A program made the position numbers and the translations under genes. Below the pieces are notes generated by a model, which did not search any database, was not told the origin of the DNA, and was given only the letters and a program-made list of their open reading frames with translations. Positions 8,587-17,168 of a stretch of 64,000 bases of DNA are shown in pieces (position 1 is the first letter of the stretch; every line of letters begins with the position of its first letter). The stretch lies in contig NZ_OZ257125.1 in NCBI RefSeq assembly GCF_965279055.1, positions 1,054,001 through 1,118,000 on the forward strand, read 5' to 3'. The stretch is from Hydrocarboniphaga sp965279055. GTDB taxonomy: Bacteria; Pseudomonadota; Gammaproteobacteria; Nevskiales; Nevskiaceae.

Positions 8587-10926
8587 TTACGCAGCGGGGT
8601 CTTTGGCGGAATCTTCGGCAGCTGCTGCCTCGGCCTCGCGCGTTGCGCCCATGCCGCCGAGCGTCTCGTAGAGCGCCGCTCGCAGCCGCGGCAAACCGCC
8701 GGCGACGACGCCGCTGAAGGCCGAGGCCGCGAGCTGCTCTTCCATGTCGCTGGCCGCGGCTTTCAACTGCGTCAGCTTGTAGAACGCGGCGCTGCCGTTG
8801 AGGGTGTGCGCGGCGGCGCGCGCGGCCACGGCGTCGCCGCGCGAGAACGCGTCTTCCAGGTCCTTGAGCTGCAGTGGCAGTTCTTCGCGCAGCAGTTCGA
8901 GCAGTTCGGCGTCCTGGGCGAGGCGCGAGGGGCCGGCGGCGGGGCGTACCAGCTCGCGCGTCATGCCGGGCGTCAGCGCGCGCAGCAGCTGCGCTTCGTC
9001 GAAGGGTTTGATCAGCACCTCGTCGGCGCCGGCTTCGCGTAGCGCCTGGCGCTCCTGCGGTGCGAGATGCGCGGAGGTCGCGACCACGCGGGTGCGCGTC
9101 TCGACGCGCCGGTCGAGTTCGTGCGCGCGCATCGCGCGCACCACGCCGAGGCCGTCGAGGCCGGGCATGCGGTAGTCGATCAGCGCGAAGTCGCAGCCGC
9201 GGCTGCGCCAGATCTCCACGGCCTGATCGCCGTCGCGCGCCTCGAGCACGGTGGCGCCGAGTTCGCGGCCGAGCGCGGCGAGATAGCGCAGGTTCGACGG
9301 GTTGTTGTCGGCGATCAGCAGGGTCTGGCCATCGAGCATCGGCTTGGCGCGGCCGATGCGCACCAGATCGCAGAGTTCGCGATACAGCTGCAGGCGGCCG
9401 ACCGACTTCGGCAGCGCGCGCGCGGCGCCGAGGTCGATCGCCTCCTGCTGGTCGCTGGGCGAGGCCGAGGTCAGCAGCGCCAGCAGCGGCGGGTGCGCGT
9501 CCATGCACAGGCTGCCGAGCGTCTGCATCGTTTCCTGCTGCAGTTCGGCGGGCTTGAGGCCGGCGATCACCAGGTCCGGCCGGTTCTGCCGCGGTGCGTG
9601 GCGCAGCCGCTGCACCAGCAAACTCAGGTCGTCGAAGGCGGTAACTTCGATGCCCCAGAACTGCAACGAATGGCTCAGCGCCAGGCCGGCAGTCGGGTGG
9701 GTTTCGCAGGTCCAGATGTTGCGGTTGCGCAGGTGATCCCACTGCTGCAGCGCGCCGGGCGAGGCGCCCAGCTCGACCAGCACGCTGAAGGTGCTGCCGT
9801 GGCCGGGTTCGCTTTCGACGCTAATGCTGCCGGACATCGCGTCGACCAGCTTCTTGACGATGGTCAGGCCCAGACCGGTACCCGGCTGGCGGCTGACGCC
9901 CTGGAACTGCTCGAACGGCAGGAACAGGCGCTGCCGCTGCTGCTCGGTCAGGCCGCTGCCGCTGTCGGTGACCGACGCGCGCAGCCACACGCGGCTGCCC
10001 TGTTCGCGCTCCTTCATCACCCGCAGCACCACTTCGCCGTGCTCGGTGAACTTGATCGCATTGCTCAGCAGGTTGGTCAGCACCTGGCGCAGGCGCTGCG
10101 CGTCGCCCTCGAGCTGCAGCGGCACGTCGTGATAGATGATGTGCACCAGCTCGAGCTGCTTTTCGTAGGCCAGCGGCGCCAGCAGCGCGACCACGTCCTC
10201 GACCGCGTCGGCGAGGTCGAAGCGCTCGATGTTCAGCGTCAGCCGCCCGGCCTCGATGCGGCTCCAGTCGAGCACGTCGTTGAGCATCGACAGCAGGCCG
10301 CGCGCGCTGCGGTCCAGCGTCGCCAGGTAGTCGTCCTGCTGCTCGGTGAGCCGGGTCTTGCGCAGCAGGTCGGAGAAACCCAGGATCGCCGTCAGTGGCG
10401 TGCGCAGCTCGTGGGTCATGCCGGAAAACAGCTCCGACTGCTGGCGGAAATTCTTCTGCACACCGCCCAGGTTCTGGTGCGCCAGCCGCAGCTCGGACTT
10501 GGCCCGGTCCAGGTCCAGACGCAGCCGGCCGATCGCGGTCTGCATGCGCTGCTCGAGCTGGTCGCGATAGCCCAGCATCTGCTGGCTGACCAGGTTCATC
10601 TGTACGCCGATCTCCTGCAGCCCGGGCGGCAGGTTGCTCGGCAGCCGCGCCTCGAGGCGGCCCTGGGCGATGTTGCGCAGCGCCTGCTCCAGGCTCCGCA
10701 GCAGCTGGCCCCAGCGCCGCAGCTGCAGCAGGTTGAGCACCAGCATCGTCGCGGCGTTGCCAAACACGATCACGCGCAGCCAGGTCGGTACCGTGTCGGG
10801 CGCCAGCAACCAGAAGATCAGCGCCACCCAGGCGGTCAGGAACGAGGGTGCCAGCCAGACCATGGCCAGGATCATCCAGCGCAGCCGGCCCAGGTGTGCA
10901 GGCGGGTTCAGCAGCATCATCGGCAT
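8587..10926 (-). CDS. BarA/GacS-type hybrid sensor histidine kinase
   Basis: The product is about 779 residues. Two membrane helices (about residues 17-42 and 48-70) have only a very short loop between them, so the large periplasmic sensor of classical BarA/GacS is absent. A HAMP-like and coiled-coil linker follows, then HisKA with MTHELRTPLTAILG (His172), and an ATPase domain with NLLSNAIKF and GTGLGLTIVKK. Next comes a first receiver-like domain in which the phosphoacceptor position reads PDLVIAGLKP, with no Asp. A normal second receiver has FALIDYRMPGLDG. A C-terminal HPt domain has AAHTLNGSAAF (His about 707). In related bacteria this kinase controls the GacA/Rsm switch. The start is the ATG after CCAGGT; the open frame continues upstream only as antisense to cysM. 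Confidence 0.9.
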   Translation of the reverse strand: MPMMLLNPPAHLGRLRWMILAMVWLAPSFLTAWVALIFWLLAPDTVPTWLRVIVFGNAATMLVLNLLQLRRWGQLLRSLEQALRNIAQGRLEARLPSNLPPGLQEIGVQMNLVSQQMLGYRDQLEQRMQTAIGRLRLDLDRAKSELRLAHQNLGGVQKNFRQQSELFSGMTHELRTPLTAILGFSDLLRKTRLTEQQDDYLATLDRSARGLLSMLNDVLDWSRIEAGRLTLNIERFDLADAVEDVVALLAPLAYEKQLELVHIIYHDVPLQLEGDAQRLRQVLTNLLSNAIKFTEHGEVVLRVMKEREQGSRVWLRASVTDSGSGLTEQQRQRLFLPFEQFQGVSRQPGTGLGLTIVKKLVDAMSGSISVESEPGHGSTFSVLVELGASPGALQQWDHLRNRNIWTCETHPTAGLALSHSLQFWGIEVTAFDDLSLLVQRLRHAPRQNRPDLVIAGLKPAELQQETMQTLGSLCMDAHPPLLALLTSASPSDQQEAIDLGAARALPKSVGRLQLYRELCDLVRIGRAKPMLDGQTLLIADNNPSNLRYLAALGRELGATVLEARDGDQAVEIWRSRGCDFALIDYRMPGLDGLGVVRAMRAHELDRRVETRTRVVATSAHLAPQERQALREAGADEVLIKPFDEAQLLRALTPGMTRELVRPAAGPSRLAQDAELLELLREELPLQLKDLEDAFSRGDAVAARAAAHTLNGSAAFYKLTQLKAAASDMEEQLAASAFSGVVAGGLPRLRAALYETLGGMGATREAEAAAAEDSAKDPAA

Positions 10927-10965
10927 CGGCGAGACCTGGCGCGCATCGGCTAAACTTCCGCTTCC

Positions 10966-11856
10966 ATGAAGAGCACTTCCCTGGCCGATTTTATCGGCAA
11001 TACACCGCTGGCCGAACTGCGTCGATTGCCGGGTATCGGCACCAACCGCCTGCTGGCCAAGCTGGAGGGCAATAACCCGGCCGGCTCGGTCAAGGATCGC
11101 CCAGCCTACTCGATGATCCGGCGCGCCGAAGAACGCGGCGAAATCAAGCCCGGCGACACGCTGATCGAGGCCACCTCGGGCAACACCGGCATCGCGCTGG
11201 CGATGGCCGCGGCGATGCGCGGTTACCGCATGCTGCTGATCATGCCGGCGCACATGAGCGCCGAGCGCCGCGCCGCGATGAAGGCCTTCGGCGCGGAGAT
11301 CATCCTGGTCAGCAAGGAGGAGGGCATGGAAGGCGCCCGCGACCTCGCCCAGGCGATGCAGGCGCAGGGCAAGGGCCGCGTGCTGGACCAGTTCGCCAAC
11401 CCGGACAATCCGCGCGCGCACTACGAGGGCACCGGCCCGGAAATCTGGCGCGACACCGGCGGCAGCATCACGCATTTCGTCGCGACGATGGGCACCACCG
11501 GCACCATCATGGGCACCAGCCGGTTCCTGAAAGAGCAGAACCCCTCGATCCAGGTGATCGGCGTGCAGCCGCAGGGCGAAAGCTCGATCCCCGGCATCCG
11601 CAAATGGCCGGAAGAATACCTGCCGAAAATTTTCGACCGCTCGCGCATCGACCGCGTGATCGAAGTCACCGCCACCGATGCCGAGGCGACGATGCACGCG
11701 CTGGCGCGCAGCGAAGGCCTGTTCTGCGGGCCGTCGTCCGGCGGCTCGGTGTGGGCGGCGCTGCAGCTGTGCAAGACGCTCGAGAACGCGACGATCGCCT
11801 GCATCATCTGCGATCGTGGGGACCGGTATATCTCCACTGGCGTGTTCCCGGATTAG
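10966..11856 (+). CDS. cysM: cysteine synthase B (O-acetylserine sulfhydrylase)
   Basis: This PLP enzyme makes cysteine from O-acetylserine and sulfide; the B isozyme can also use thiosulfate. Motifs are the PLP-lysine loop NNPAGSVKDRPA, the phosphate-cup SGNTGIALAM and the C-terminal GPSSGGSVWA. The 296-residue length and the motif NPAGSVKDRP favour CysM over CysK. It is divergent from the BarA-like kinase, with a 39-base shared promoter region, as seen in pseudomonads. A palindromic repeat follows the stop. Confidence 0.95.
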   Translation: MKSTSLADFIGNTPLAELRRLPGIGTNRLLAKLEGNNPAGSVKDRPAYSMIRRAEERGEIKPGDTLIEATSGNTGIALAMAAAMRGYRMLLIMPAHMSAERRAAMKAFGAEIILVSKEEGMEGARDLAQAMQAQGKGRVLDQFANPDNPRAHYEGTGPEIWRDTGGSITHFVATMGTTGTIMGTSRFLKEQNPSIQVIGVQPQGESSIPGIRKWPEEYLPKIFDRSRIDRVIEVTATDAEATMHALARSEGLFCGPSSGGSVWAALQLCKTLENATIACIICDRGDRYISTGVFPD

Positions 11857-11868
11857 CTTTCCTTCAAT

Positions 11869-11974
11869 CCCCTTTCCCTCTGGGAGAGGGTCAGGGTGAG
11901 GGTCTCGACGTTCGCGCGGCTCTTAAAATCCCTCATCCGCCCCTTCGGGGCACCTTCTCCCGGAGGGAGAAGGG
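11869..11974. repeat. intergenic palindromic repeat, family C copy 1
   Basis: This is an imperfect inverted repeat between cysM and the exonuclease gene. It carries CCCTTTCCCTCTGGGAGAGG at the left and an internal GCCCCTTCGGGGC hairpin, and ends with CTTCTCCCGGAGGGAGAAGG. It is the most divergent of four copies of this pyrimidine-rich family in the window. It may act as a transcription terminator or mRNA stabiliser, like REP/BIME elements. Confidence 0.75.
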
Positions 11975-12015
11975 ATCACACTCAAGCGGTCTAGCCGATT
12001 GCCCATCGTATTCAC

Positions 12016-12798
12016 ATGACCGACACCACCCTGGTCTTCGACATCGAGACCATCCCCGACATCGAAGGCGCACGGCGCATTCACGATCTGCCGAACGCCA
12101 GTGACGAGGAAGTCTGGCTGGCGATGCGCACGCTGCGCCTGGCCACGCGTGGCAACGATTTCATGCCGGCGCACCTGCAGAAAATCGTCGCGATCAGCTG
12201 CGTGCTGCGCACCGGCAACGACATGCGCATCTGGTCGCTCGGCGACGAGGGCGCCGAAGAGGGCGAGCTGGTGCAGCGCTTCTTCGACGGCATCGAGCGC
12301 TACAAGCCGACGCTGGTGTCCTGGAACGGCGGCGGCTTCGACCTGCCGGTGCTGCATTACCGCGCGCTGGTGCACGGCGTGCAGGCCAAGGCCTACTGGG
12401 ACAACGGCACGTTCGACCGCGACAGCAAGTGGAACAACTACCAGAAGCGCTACGAGTACAGGCACACCGATCTGATGGACGTGCTGGCGATGTACAGCGG
12501 CCGCAACAACGCGCCGCTGCACGAGATCGCGGTGCTGCTCGGCTTCCCCGGCAAGCTCGGCATGGACGGCTCCAAGGTGTTCGAGGCCTGGCGCAACGGC
12601 GGCATCGCCGACATCCGCGCGTATTGCGAAACCGACGTGCTCAACACCTGGCTGGTGTACCTGAAATTCCAGCGCATGCGCGGCATCCTGAGTGCCGAAG
12701 AACTGGCCGACGAACTCGACCGCGTGCGCGATTACCTGGCCGCGTCCGACGAGCCGCACTGGTCGGAATTCGCGGTGGCATGGGATCCGGAGGCATGA
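12016..12798 (+). CDS. predicted 3'-5' exonuclease related to the PolB proofreading domain
   Basis: This 260-residue cytosolic protein has the DEDD exonuclease motifs in order: Exo I FDIETIP near residue 9, Exo II SWNGGGFDLPVLHYRA near 102, and Exo III YCETDVLNTW near 205. The acidic residues of these motifs would bind two metal ions for removal of 3' nucleotides from DNA. The family is a stand-alone PolB-type exonuclease whose physiological role is not well defined. Its place between cysM and rlmD, separated by repeats on both sides, gives no functional hint. Confidence 0.88.
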   Translation: MTDTTLVFDIETIPDIEGARRIHDLPNASDEEVWLAMRTLRLATRGNDFMPAHLQKIVAISCVLRTGNDMRIWSLGDEGAEEGELVQRFFDGIERYKPTLVSWNGGGFDLPVLHYRALVHGVQAKAYWDNGTFDRDSKWNNYQKRYEYRHTDLMDVLAMYSGRNNAPLHEIAVLLGFPGKLGMDGSKVFEAWRNGGIADIRAYCETDVLNTWLVYLKFQRMRGILSAEELADELDRVRDYLAASDEPHWSEFAVAWDPEA

Positions 12799-12814
12799 GC
12801 CTGCGTTTGCTTTT

Positions 12815-12944
12815 CCTCTCTCCCGCGTGCGGGAGAGAGTCCCGCGCAGCGGGGAGAGAGGGCGCTTTTGCCGCACGGCCCGCGGCTGCGCCGCGCCCTC
12901 TCCCGGCGCTCGCGCCCCACCCTCTCTCGCACGCGGGAGAGGGG
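12815..12944. repeat. intergenic palindromic repeat, family C copy 2
   Basis: The copy begins CCTCTCTCCCGCGTGCGGGA and ends with its complement, TCTCGCACGCGGGAGAGG. Internal arms are GAGTCCCGCGCAGCGGGG and CCCTCTCCCGGCGCTCGCGC. The whole element can fold into nested hairpins of about 130 bases. It fills the gap between the exonuclease gene and rlmD, so read-through transcripts would contain it. Confidence 0.85.
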
Positions 12945-12964
12945 ACAATCAATCAAGAAATCTA

Positions 12965-14290
12965 ATGGCGCGTCATCGTCGTAAACCGCCGCCCGCCGGC
13001 GAATTCCTCGCGGACGTGATCGACCTGGCCGAGGACGGCCGCGGCGTCGCGCGCATCGACGGCAAGGTGCTGTTCGTCGCCGACGCGCTGCCCGGCGAGC
13101 GCGTGCGCTTTCGCTATACGCGGGTGACGCGCGAACTCGATGAAGGCCAGACCGTCGGCGTCGAAGTCGCGTCCGCCGACCGCGTTACGCCGCTGTGCAA
13201 GCACTTCGGCGTGTGCGGCGGCTGCGCCTTGCAGCATCTCGCGCCAGAAGCGCAGATCCGCTACAAGCAGAACCAGCTGATTCAGGCCTTCGCGCGCATC
13301 GGCAAGGTCACGCCGGAGGCGATCGCCGAGCCGCTGACCGGCCCGGTCTGGGGTTATCGCCGCCGCGCCCGCCTCGGCGCCAAGTACGTCAGCGCGCGCA
13401 GCACCGCGCTGGTGGGTTTTCGCGAGCGCGAAAGCTCGTTCCTGGCGGCGCTGGAAAGCTGTGTCGTGCTCGATCCGCGCGTCGGTTTGAAATTGCGCGC
13501 GCTGGGCGAGCTGATCGCCGATCTCAGCATCCGCGCGCAGCTGCCGCAGATCGAAGTCGCGGCGTCGACGGAAGTGGTCGCGCTGGTGCTGCGCGTGATG
13601 TCGCCGCCGGATGCGCAGGACCTCGCAAAGCTACGGGCTTTTGCGTTGGAGCACGATGTCGATTTCTATCTGCAGCCCGGCGGACCGGACACGGTCGCGC
13701 CGCTGGCGCCGCCGCCGCGCGAGCTCAGCTACGCGCCGCTGCAGGAGCCGGATCGTCTGCATTTCCGGCCGACCGATTTCATCCAGGTCAATGGCGAGCT
13801 CAGCCGCAAGGCGGTGCAGCAGGCGATGGACTGGCTGGCGCCGCAGCGCGGTGAGCACGTGCTGGAGCTGTTCAGCGGCCTCGGCAATTTCTCGATTCCG
13901 TTGGCGCGTGCCGGCGTACAGCTACATGCGGTCGAAGGCGAAGACGCGCTGGTGCAGCGCGCGCGCGACAACGCGCAGCGGCTCGGGTTGGAGATCGAAT
14001 TTTCGCGCGCCAACCTGTTCGAGCCGCAGCTCGAGGCGCCCTGGGCGCACGCGCAGTACGACGCCGTATTGTTGGACCCACCGCGCGCCGGCGCACAGGA
14101 GATTCTGCCGCTGCTCGGCAAGCTCGCGCCGCAGCGGATTCTGTACGTGTCCTGCCATCCCGGCACGCTGGCGCGCGACGCCGGCCTGCTGGTGCGCGAG
14201 CACGGCTACAAACTGGTCCGCGCCGGCGTGATGGACATGTTCCCGCACACCGCGCACGTCGAGAGCATGGCGCTGTTCGAGCGGGTTTAA
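12965..14290 (+). CDS. rlmD: 23S rRNA (uracil-1939-C5)-methyltransferase
   Basis: This enzyme methylates U1939 of 23S rRNA using S-adenosylmethionine. The 441-residue product has an N-terminal TRAM domain (about residues 10-70). The 4Fe-4S cysteines are C-x5-C-x2-C in LCKHFGVCGGCALQH plus a distal Cys in ESCVVLD. The SAM motif is HVLELFSGLGNFSIP, the DPPR motif is LLDPPRAG, and the catalytic cysteine is in YVSCHPGTLARD. The start is the ATG at 12965, because upstream frame extension would run through the family C repeat. In pseudomonads cysM and rlmD are neighbours with relA after them; relA is not present here. Confidence 0.95.
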   Translation: MARHRRKPPPAGEFLADVIDLAEDGRGVARIDGKVLFVADALPGERVRFRYTRVTRELDEGQTVGVEVASADRVTPLCKHFGVCGGCALQHLAPEAQIRYKQNQLIQAFARIGKVTPEAIAEPLTGPVWGYRRRARLGAKYVSARSTALVGFRERESSFLAALESCVVLDPRVGLKLRALGELIADLSIRAQLPQIEVAASTEVVALVLRVMSPPDAQDLAKLRAFALEHDVDFYLQPGGPDTVAPLAPPPRELSYAPLQEPDRLHFRPTDFIQVNGELSRKAVQQAMDWLAPQRGEHVLELFSGLGNFSIPLARAGVQLHAVEGEDALVQRARDNAQRLGLEIEFSRANLFEPQLEAPWAHAQYDAVLLDPPRAGAQEILPLLGKLAPQRILYVSCHPGTLARDAGLLVREHGYKLVRAGVMDMFPHTAHVESMALFERV

Positions 14291-14307
14291 GCAGCGCTCA
14301 ACGACAC

Positions 14308-14409
14308 CCGTTCGTCCCGAGTAGCCGGGCGTGCCCGGCGTATCGAGGGACCCGTCCGCGATCCGGTCCCTCGATACGGCCCGCAAGCGGGCCTACTCGG
14401 GACGAACGG
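14308..14409. repeat. intergenic palindromic repeat, family A copy 1
   Basis: A long inverted repeat with ends CCGTTCGTCCCGAGTAG and CTACTCGGGACGAACGG, and inner arms GTATCGAGGGAC and GTCCCTCGATAC. The tip arms GCCGGGCGTGCCCGGCG and GGCCCGCAAGCGGGCC each form their own small hairpin. It lies between rlmD and the CYTH gene. Copies recur at 49974-50068 and 63168-63265. Confidence 0.9.
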
Positions 14410-14487
14410 CTTGTCGTCTGTTCTCCTAAAGCAGAAGCTGAGCAGAGCAGGGCTTACAATGCGCGCTCGTCATCAAGAACCCTCCCC

Positions 14488-14961
14488 ATGCCGCTGGAAA
14501 TCGAACGCAAGTTCCTCGTTACCGGTGACGGCTGGCGCGCGCAGGCGCACAAACGCATCGCCATGCGCCATGGTTATCTGACCGAATTGAATGCGCCGGC
14601 CTCGGTGCGCGTGCGCGTCGAAGGCGACATCGGCAAGCTCAACGTCAAGCAGGCCGTGGTCGGCATGTCGCGAGCCGAGTACGAATACACGATCCCGGCC
14701 GCCGATGCCGAAGAAATGATCGCGACGCTGTGCCGCGGCCTGATCCTGAAGACGCGGCATTACGTCGATCACGCCGGCCACCTGTGGGAAGTCGACGAGT
14801 TCGAAGGCGACAATGCCGGGCTGGTCGTCGCCGAAATCGAGCTGAGCAGCGAGACCGAGGCTTTCGATACGCCCGCGTGGATCGGCGCCGAAGTCACCAG
14901 CGAGCGCCGCTACTACAACAACGCGCTCGCCAGCCATCCGTATGCAAGCTGGCAGCGCTGA
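14488..14961 (+). CDS. CYTH-domain protein, probable inorganic triphosphatase
   Basis: This 157-residue protein consists of one CYTH domain. It starts with the signature EIERKFLV (ExExK, residues 4-8). Further charged tunnel residues appear in VRVRVEGD, KLNVKQ and VDEFEGDNAGLVVAEIEL. Family members are metal-dependent triphosphate-tunnel enzymes; short single-domain bacterial ones hydrolyse tripolyphosphate. The substrate is inferred from the family. Its last 20 bases overlap the L,D-transpeptidase gene in another frame, indicating translational coupling. Confidence 0.88.
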   Translation: MPLEIERKFLVTGDGWRAQAHKRIAMRHGYLTELNAPASVRVRVEGDIGKLNVKQAVVGMSRAEYEYTIPAADAEEMIATLCRGLILKTRHYVDHAGHLWEVDEFEGDNAGLVVAEIELSSETEAFDTPAWIGAEVTSERRYYNNALASHPYASWQR

Positions 14962-15445
14962 CATCGCGACCGAGCTGCACATCGATCTGACGCGCCAGCG
15001 CCTGCGTCTGCTGCGCTGCGGCGATACCGTGCGCGACTACCGGGTGTCCACCGGCGCCAACGGCATCGGCGAAATCGGCGGCTCCGGCATGACGCCGCGC
15101 GGCCTGCACCTGGTGCGTGCGCGCATCGGCGCTGGCGCCGCCAGCGGCAGCGTGTTCCGCGGCCGCCGTGCGACCGGCGAAATCTGGTCGCCGACGCTGC
15201 ACGCGGCGCATCCCAAGCGCGACTGGATCCTGACGCGCATCCTGTGGCTGTCCGGCCTGGAGCGCGGTCGCAACCGCCTCGGCTGTGTCGACACGTTCCG
15301 GCGTTACATCTACATCCACGGCACGCCCGCCGCGTACCCATTGGGCGCGCCGGGTTCGCACGGCTGTGTTCGCATGGCCAACGACGACATCGTCGAACTG
15401 TTCGAGCATGTGCCGGTCGGAACGCGCGTGCTGCTGCACGAATAG
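14942..15445 (+). CDS. L,D-transpeptidase (YkuD) family protein
   Basis: This 167-residue protein is essentially one YkuD domain. The catalytic motif HGTPAAYPLGAPGSHGCVRM contains the active cysteine and its histidine partner. Family members cross-link or modify peptidoglycan stem peptides at the third residue, or attach proteins to them. No signal peptide or membrane segment precedes the domain, which is unusual for a periplasmic enzyme. It overlaps the CYTH gene by 20 bases and is 49 bases from nagZ, a peptidoglycan-recycling gene, so a cell-wall role fits. Either the export route is non-classical or the start lies elsewhere. Confidence 0.88.
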   Translation: MQAGSADIATELHIDLTRQRLRLLRCGDTVRDYRVSTGANGIGEIGGSGMTPRGLHLVRARIGAGAASGSVFRGRRATGEIWSPTLHAAHPKRDWILTRILWLSGLERGRNRLGCVDTFRRYIYIHGTPAAYPLGAPGSHGCVRMANDDIVELFEHVPVGTRVLLHE

Positions 15446-15494
15446 CCCCACCGACCTTTCCTAAAAATACTGCACACCACAGAGCCGCATTCGC

Positions 15495-16466
15495 ATGCCC
15501 TCATCCTTGATTGGCCCGATCATGGCCGATGTCCCCGGCCAGGAACTCACAGCGGAAGACCGCGAGGTCCTGCGGCATCCGCTGGTCGGCGGCGTCATTC
15601 TGTTCACGCGCAACTATCACGACCCGGCGCAACTCGCCGCGCTATGCAAGGAGCTGCTGGCGCTCAAATCATCGCCGCGCCTGCTGCTGGCGGTGGACCA
15701 CGAGGGCGGGCGAGTGCAGCGCTTTCGTGTCGGCTTCACCCGCGTGCCGGCGATGGCGACGATGGGCCGGCTGTATCTGGAAGACGCGCCGCGCGCCGTC
15801 ATGGAGACGCAAGCTTGGGGTGCGACCATTGGCCGCGAGTTGGCCGGCTATGGTTTCGATCTGAGCTTCGCGCCGGTGCTGGACGTCGACACCGGCATGA
15901 GCCAGATCATCGGCGACCGCGCTTTTTCCGGCGATCCGCAGACCGTCATCGATCTCGCGCGTGCGCTGCGTAACGGCCTGCGCAGTGCGGGCCTGGCGTC
16001 GACCGGCAAGCATTTTCCGGGGCATGGCAATGTGGTCGCCGATTCGCATCTGGAGCTGCCGGTGGACAGGCGCGCGATGAAGACCATCGAGTCGCTGGAC
16101 CTGCTGCCGTTCCAGGCGCTGATCGACGACGGCATCGAGTCGCTGATGATGGCGCACGTGCGTTACACCGCGCTGGACGCGACGCCAGCCTCGCTGTCGC
16201 GCAAGTGGATCATGAGCATCCTGCGGCGCAAGCTCGGTTTTCGCGGCGCGATTTTCTGCGACGATCTGTCGATGAATGGCGCGGCCGTGGTTGGTGATTT
16301 GGAAGAGCGCGCGCGGCTCGCCTTGCATGCCGGCTGCGACATGCTGCCGGTGTGTAACGACCGCGCCGGCTGCGTCGCGCTGCTGGACGCGCTCAAGGAT
16401 GTAAAACCGCGCCGCAGCAGTTCGCAGCGACTGGCGGCCTTGTATCGACAGGAGCTCAGCCACTGA
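15495..16466 (+). CDS. nagZ: beta-N-acetylhexosaminidase of peptidoglycan recycling
   Basis: This cytosolic glycoside hydrolase family 3 enzyme removes N-acetylglucosamine from GlcNAc-1,6-anhydro-MurNAc peptides taken up during wall recycling. It thereby influences beta-lactamase induction in related species. The 323-residue product carries the NagZ hallmarks: GVILFTRNY, AVDHEGGRVQRF, the mobile catalytic loop KHFPGHGNVVADSHLELP (His/Asp dyad) and FCDDLSMNGA with the nucleophilic Asp. It overlaps hpt by one base (TGATG). Confidence 0.95.
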   Translation: MPSSLIGPIMADVPGQELTAEDREVLRHPLVGGVILFTRNYHDPAQLAALCKELLALKSSPRLLLAVDHEGGRVQRFRVGFTRVPAMATMGRLYLEDAPRAVMETQAWGATIGRELAGYGFDLSFAPVLDVDTGMSQIIGDRAFSGDPQTVIDLARALRNGLRSAGLASTGKHFPGHGNVVADSHLELPVDRRAMKTIESLDLLPFQALIDDGIESLMMAHVRYTALDATPASLSRKWIMSILRRKLGFRGAIFCDDLSMNGAAVVGDLEERARLALHAGCDMLPVCNDRAGCVALLDALKDVKPRRSSSQRLAALYRQELSH

Positions 16467-17059
16467 TGAAAGCCCAGCATCCCCAGGTGGACCAGCAGCA
16501 GATCGACGCGGCCCAGCTGGAGGCGCGCGCCGTGCTCGCCGAGGCCGACTGCCTGCACAGCGCCGCCGCCGTGCAGGCGGCCTACGATCGCCTGGCGCGC
16601 GACATCAGCGCGAAGTACGCCGAGCACAATCCGCTGGTGCTGACGGTGATGAACGGCGGCCTGATCCCGACTGCGGAGATCGTCGGCCGCCTGACGTTCG
16701 CGCTGGAGCAGGACTATCTGCATGCGACGCGTTACCGCGGCGCCACCAGCGGCGGCGGCCTGGTGTGGAAGAAGCAGCCCGACGCCAAGCGCATCAGCGG
16801 CCGCCATGTGCTGGTGATCGACGACATCCTCGACGAGGGCCACACGCTGGTCGCGATCCGCAAGGCGCTGCTGGAATTCGAGCCGGCGAGCTTCGCCGTT
16901 GCGGTAACCTGCGAGAAAATCCACGACCGCCGTGCGCCCGGCGCTCACGCCGATTTCATCGGCCTGGCGGTGGAAGACCGCTACGTTTTCGGCTGCGGCA
17001 TGGACTACAAGGAATACTGGCGCCAGCTACCGGCGATTTATGCGGTAAAAGGCATGTGA
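16466..17059 (+). CDS. hpt: hypoxanthine-guanine phosphoribosyltransferase
   Basis: The type I phosphoribosyltransferase fold is shown by the PRPP-binding motif HVLVIDDILDEGHTLVAI. Other markers are the base-specificity/flexible loop region HATRYRGATSGGG and the C-terminal hood DYKEYWRQLPAIYAV. It would salvage hypoxanthine and/or guanine with PRPP. At 197 residues it has about 30 more N-terminal residues than E. coli Hpt. It is coupled to nagZ and is 110 bases from methylthioinosine phosphorylase, which releases hypoxanthine, so the two form a plausible salvage pair. Confidence 0.88.
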   Translation: MKAQHPQVDQQQIDAAQLEARAVLAEADCLHSAAAVQAAYDRLARDISAKYAEHNPLVLTVMNGGLIPTAEIVGRLTFALEQDYLHATRYRGATSGGGLVWKKQPDAKRISGRHVLVIDDILDEGHTLVAIRKALLEFEPASFAVAVTCEKIHDRRAPGAHADFIGLAVEDRYVFGCGMDYKEYWRQLPAIYAVKGM

Positions 17060-17067
17060 TGTTGGTT

Positions 17068-17138
17068 CCTGTAGGAGCGGGCTTGCCCGCGATTCTGCTC
17101 TCGCAGATATCAGTCGCGGGCAAGCCCGCTCCTACAGG
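17068..17138. repeat. intergenic palindromic repeat, family B copy 1 (REP-like)
   Basis: Inverted arms CCTGTAGGAGCGGGCTTGCC and GGCAAGCCCGCTCCTACAGG flank a short variable centre. This type (TAGGAGCGGGCTTGCCCGC) resembles REP sequences known from Pseudomonas and relatives. It lies between hpt and the methylthioinosine phosphorylase gene, so it would be transcribed if the two are co-expressed. Confidence 0.9.
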
Positions 17139-17168
17139 TTCGGTAAAGCGAACCATCGAGATCGATCC

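Noticed and set aside
9067..10953. A 628-codon plus-strand frame opposite the BarA-like kinase
   Set aside because: It is low-complexity Gln/Arg/His/Leu-rich and antisense to a kinase with all catalytic motifs in the expected order.
10927..11697. N-terminal extension of the kinase frame upstream of its ATG
   Set aside because: The extension is antisense to cysM, which has clear PLP-enzyme motifs. The ATG at 10926 has a ribosome-binding site and is followed by two membrane helices.
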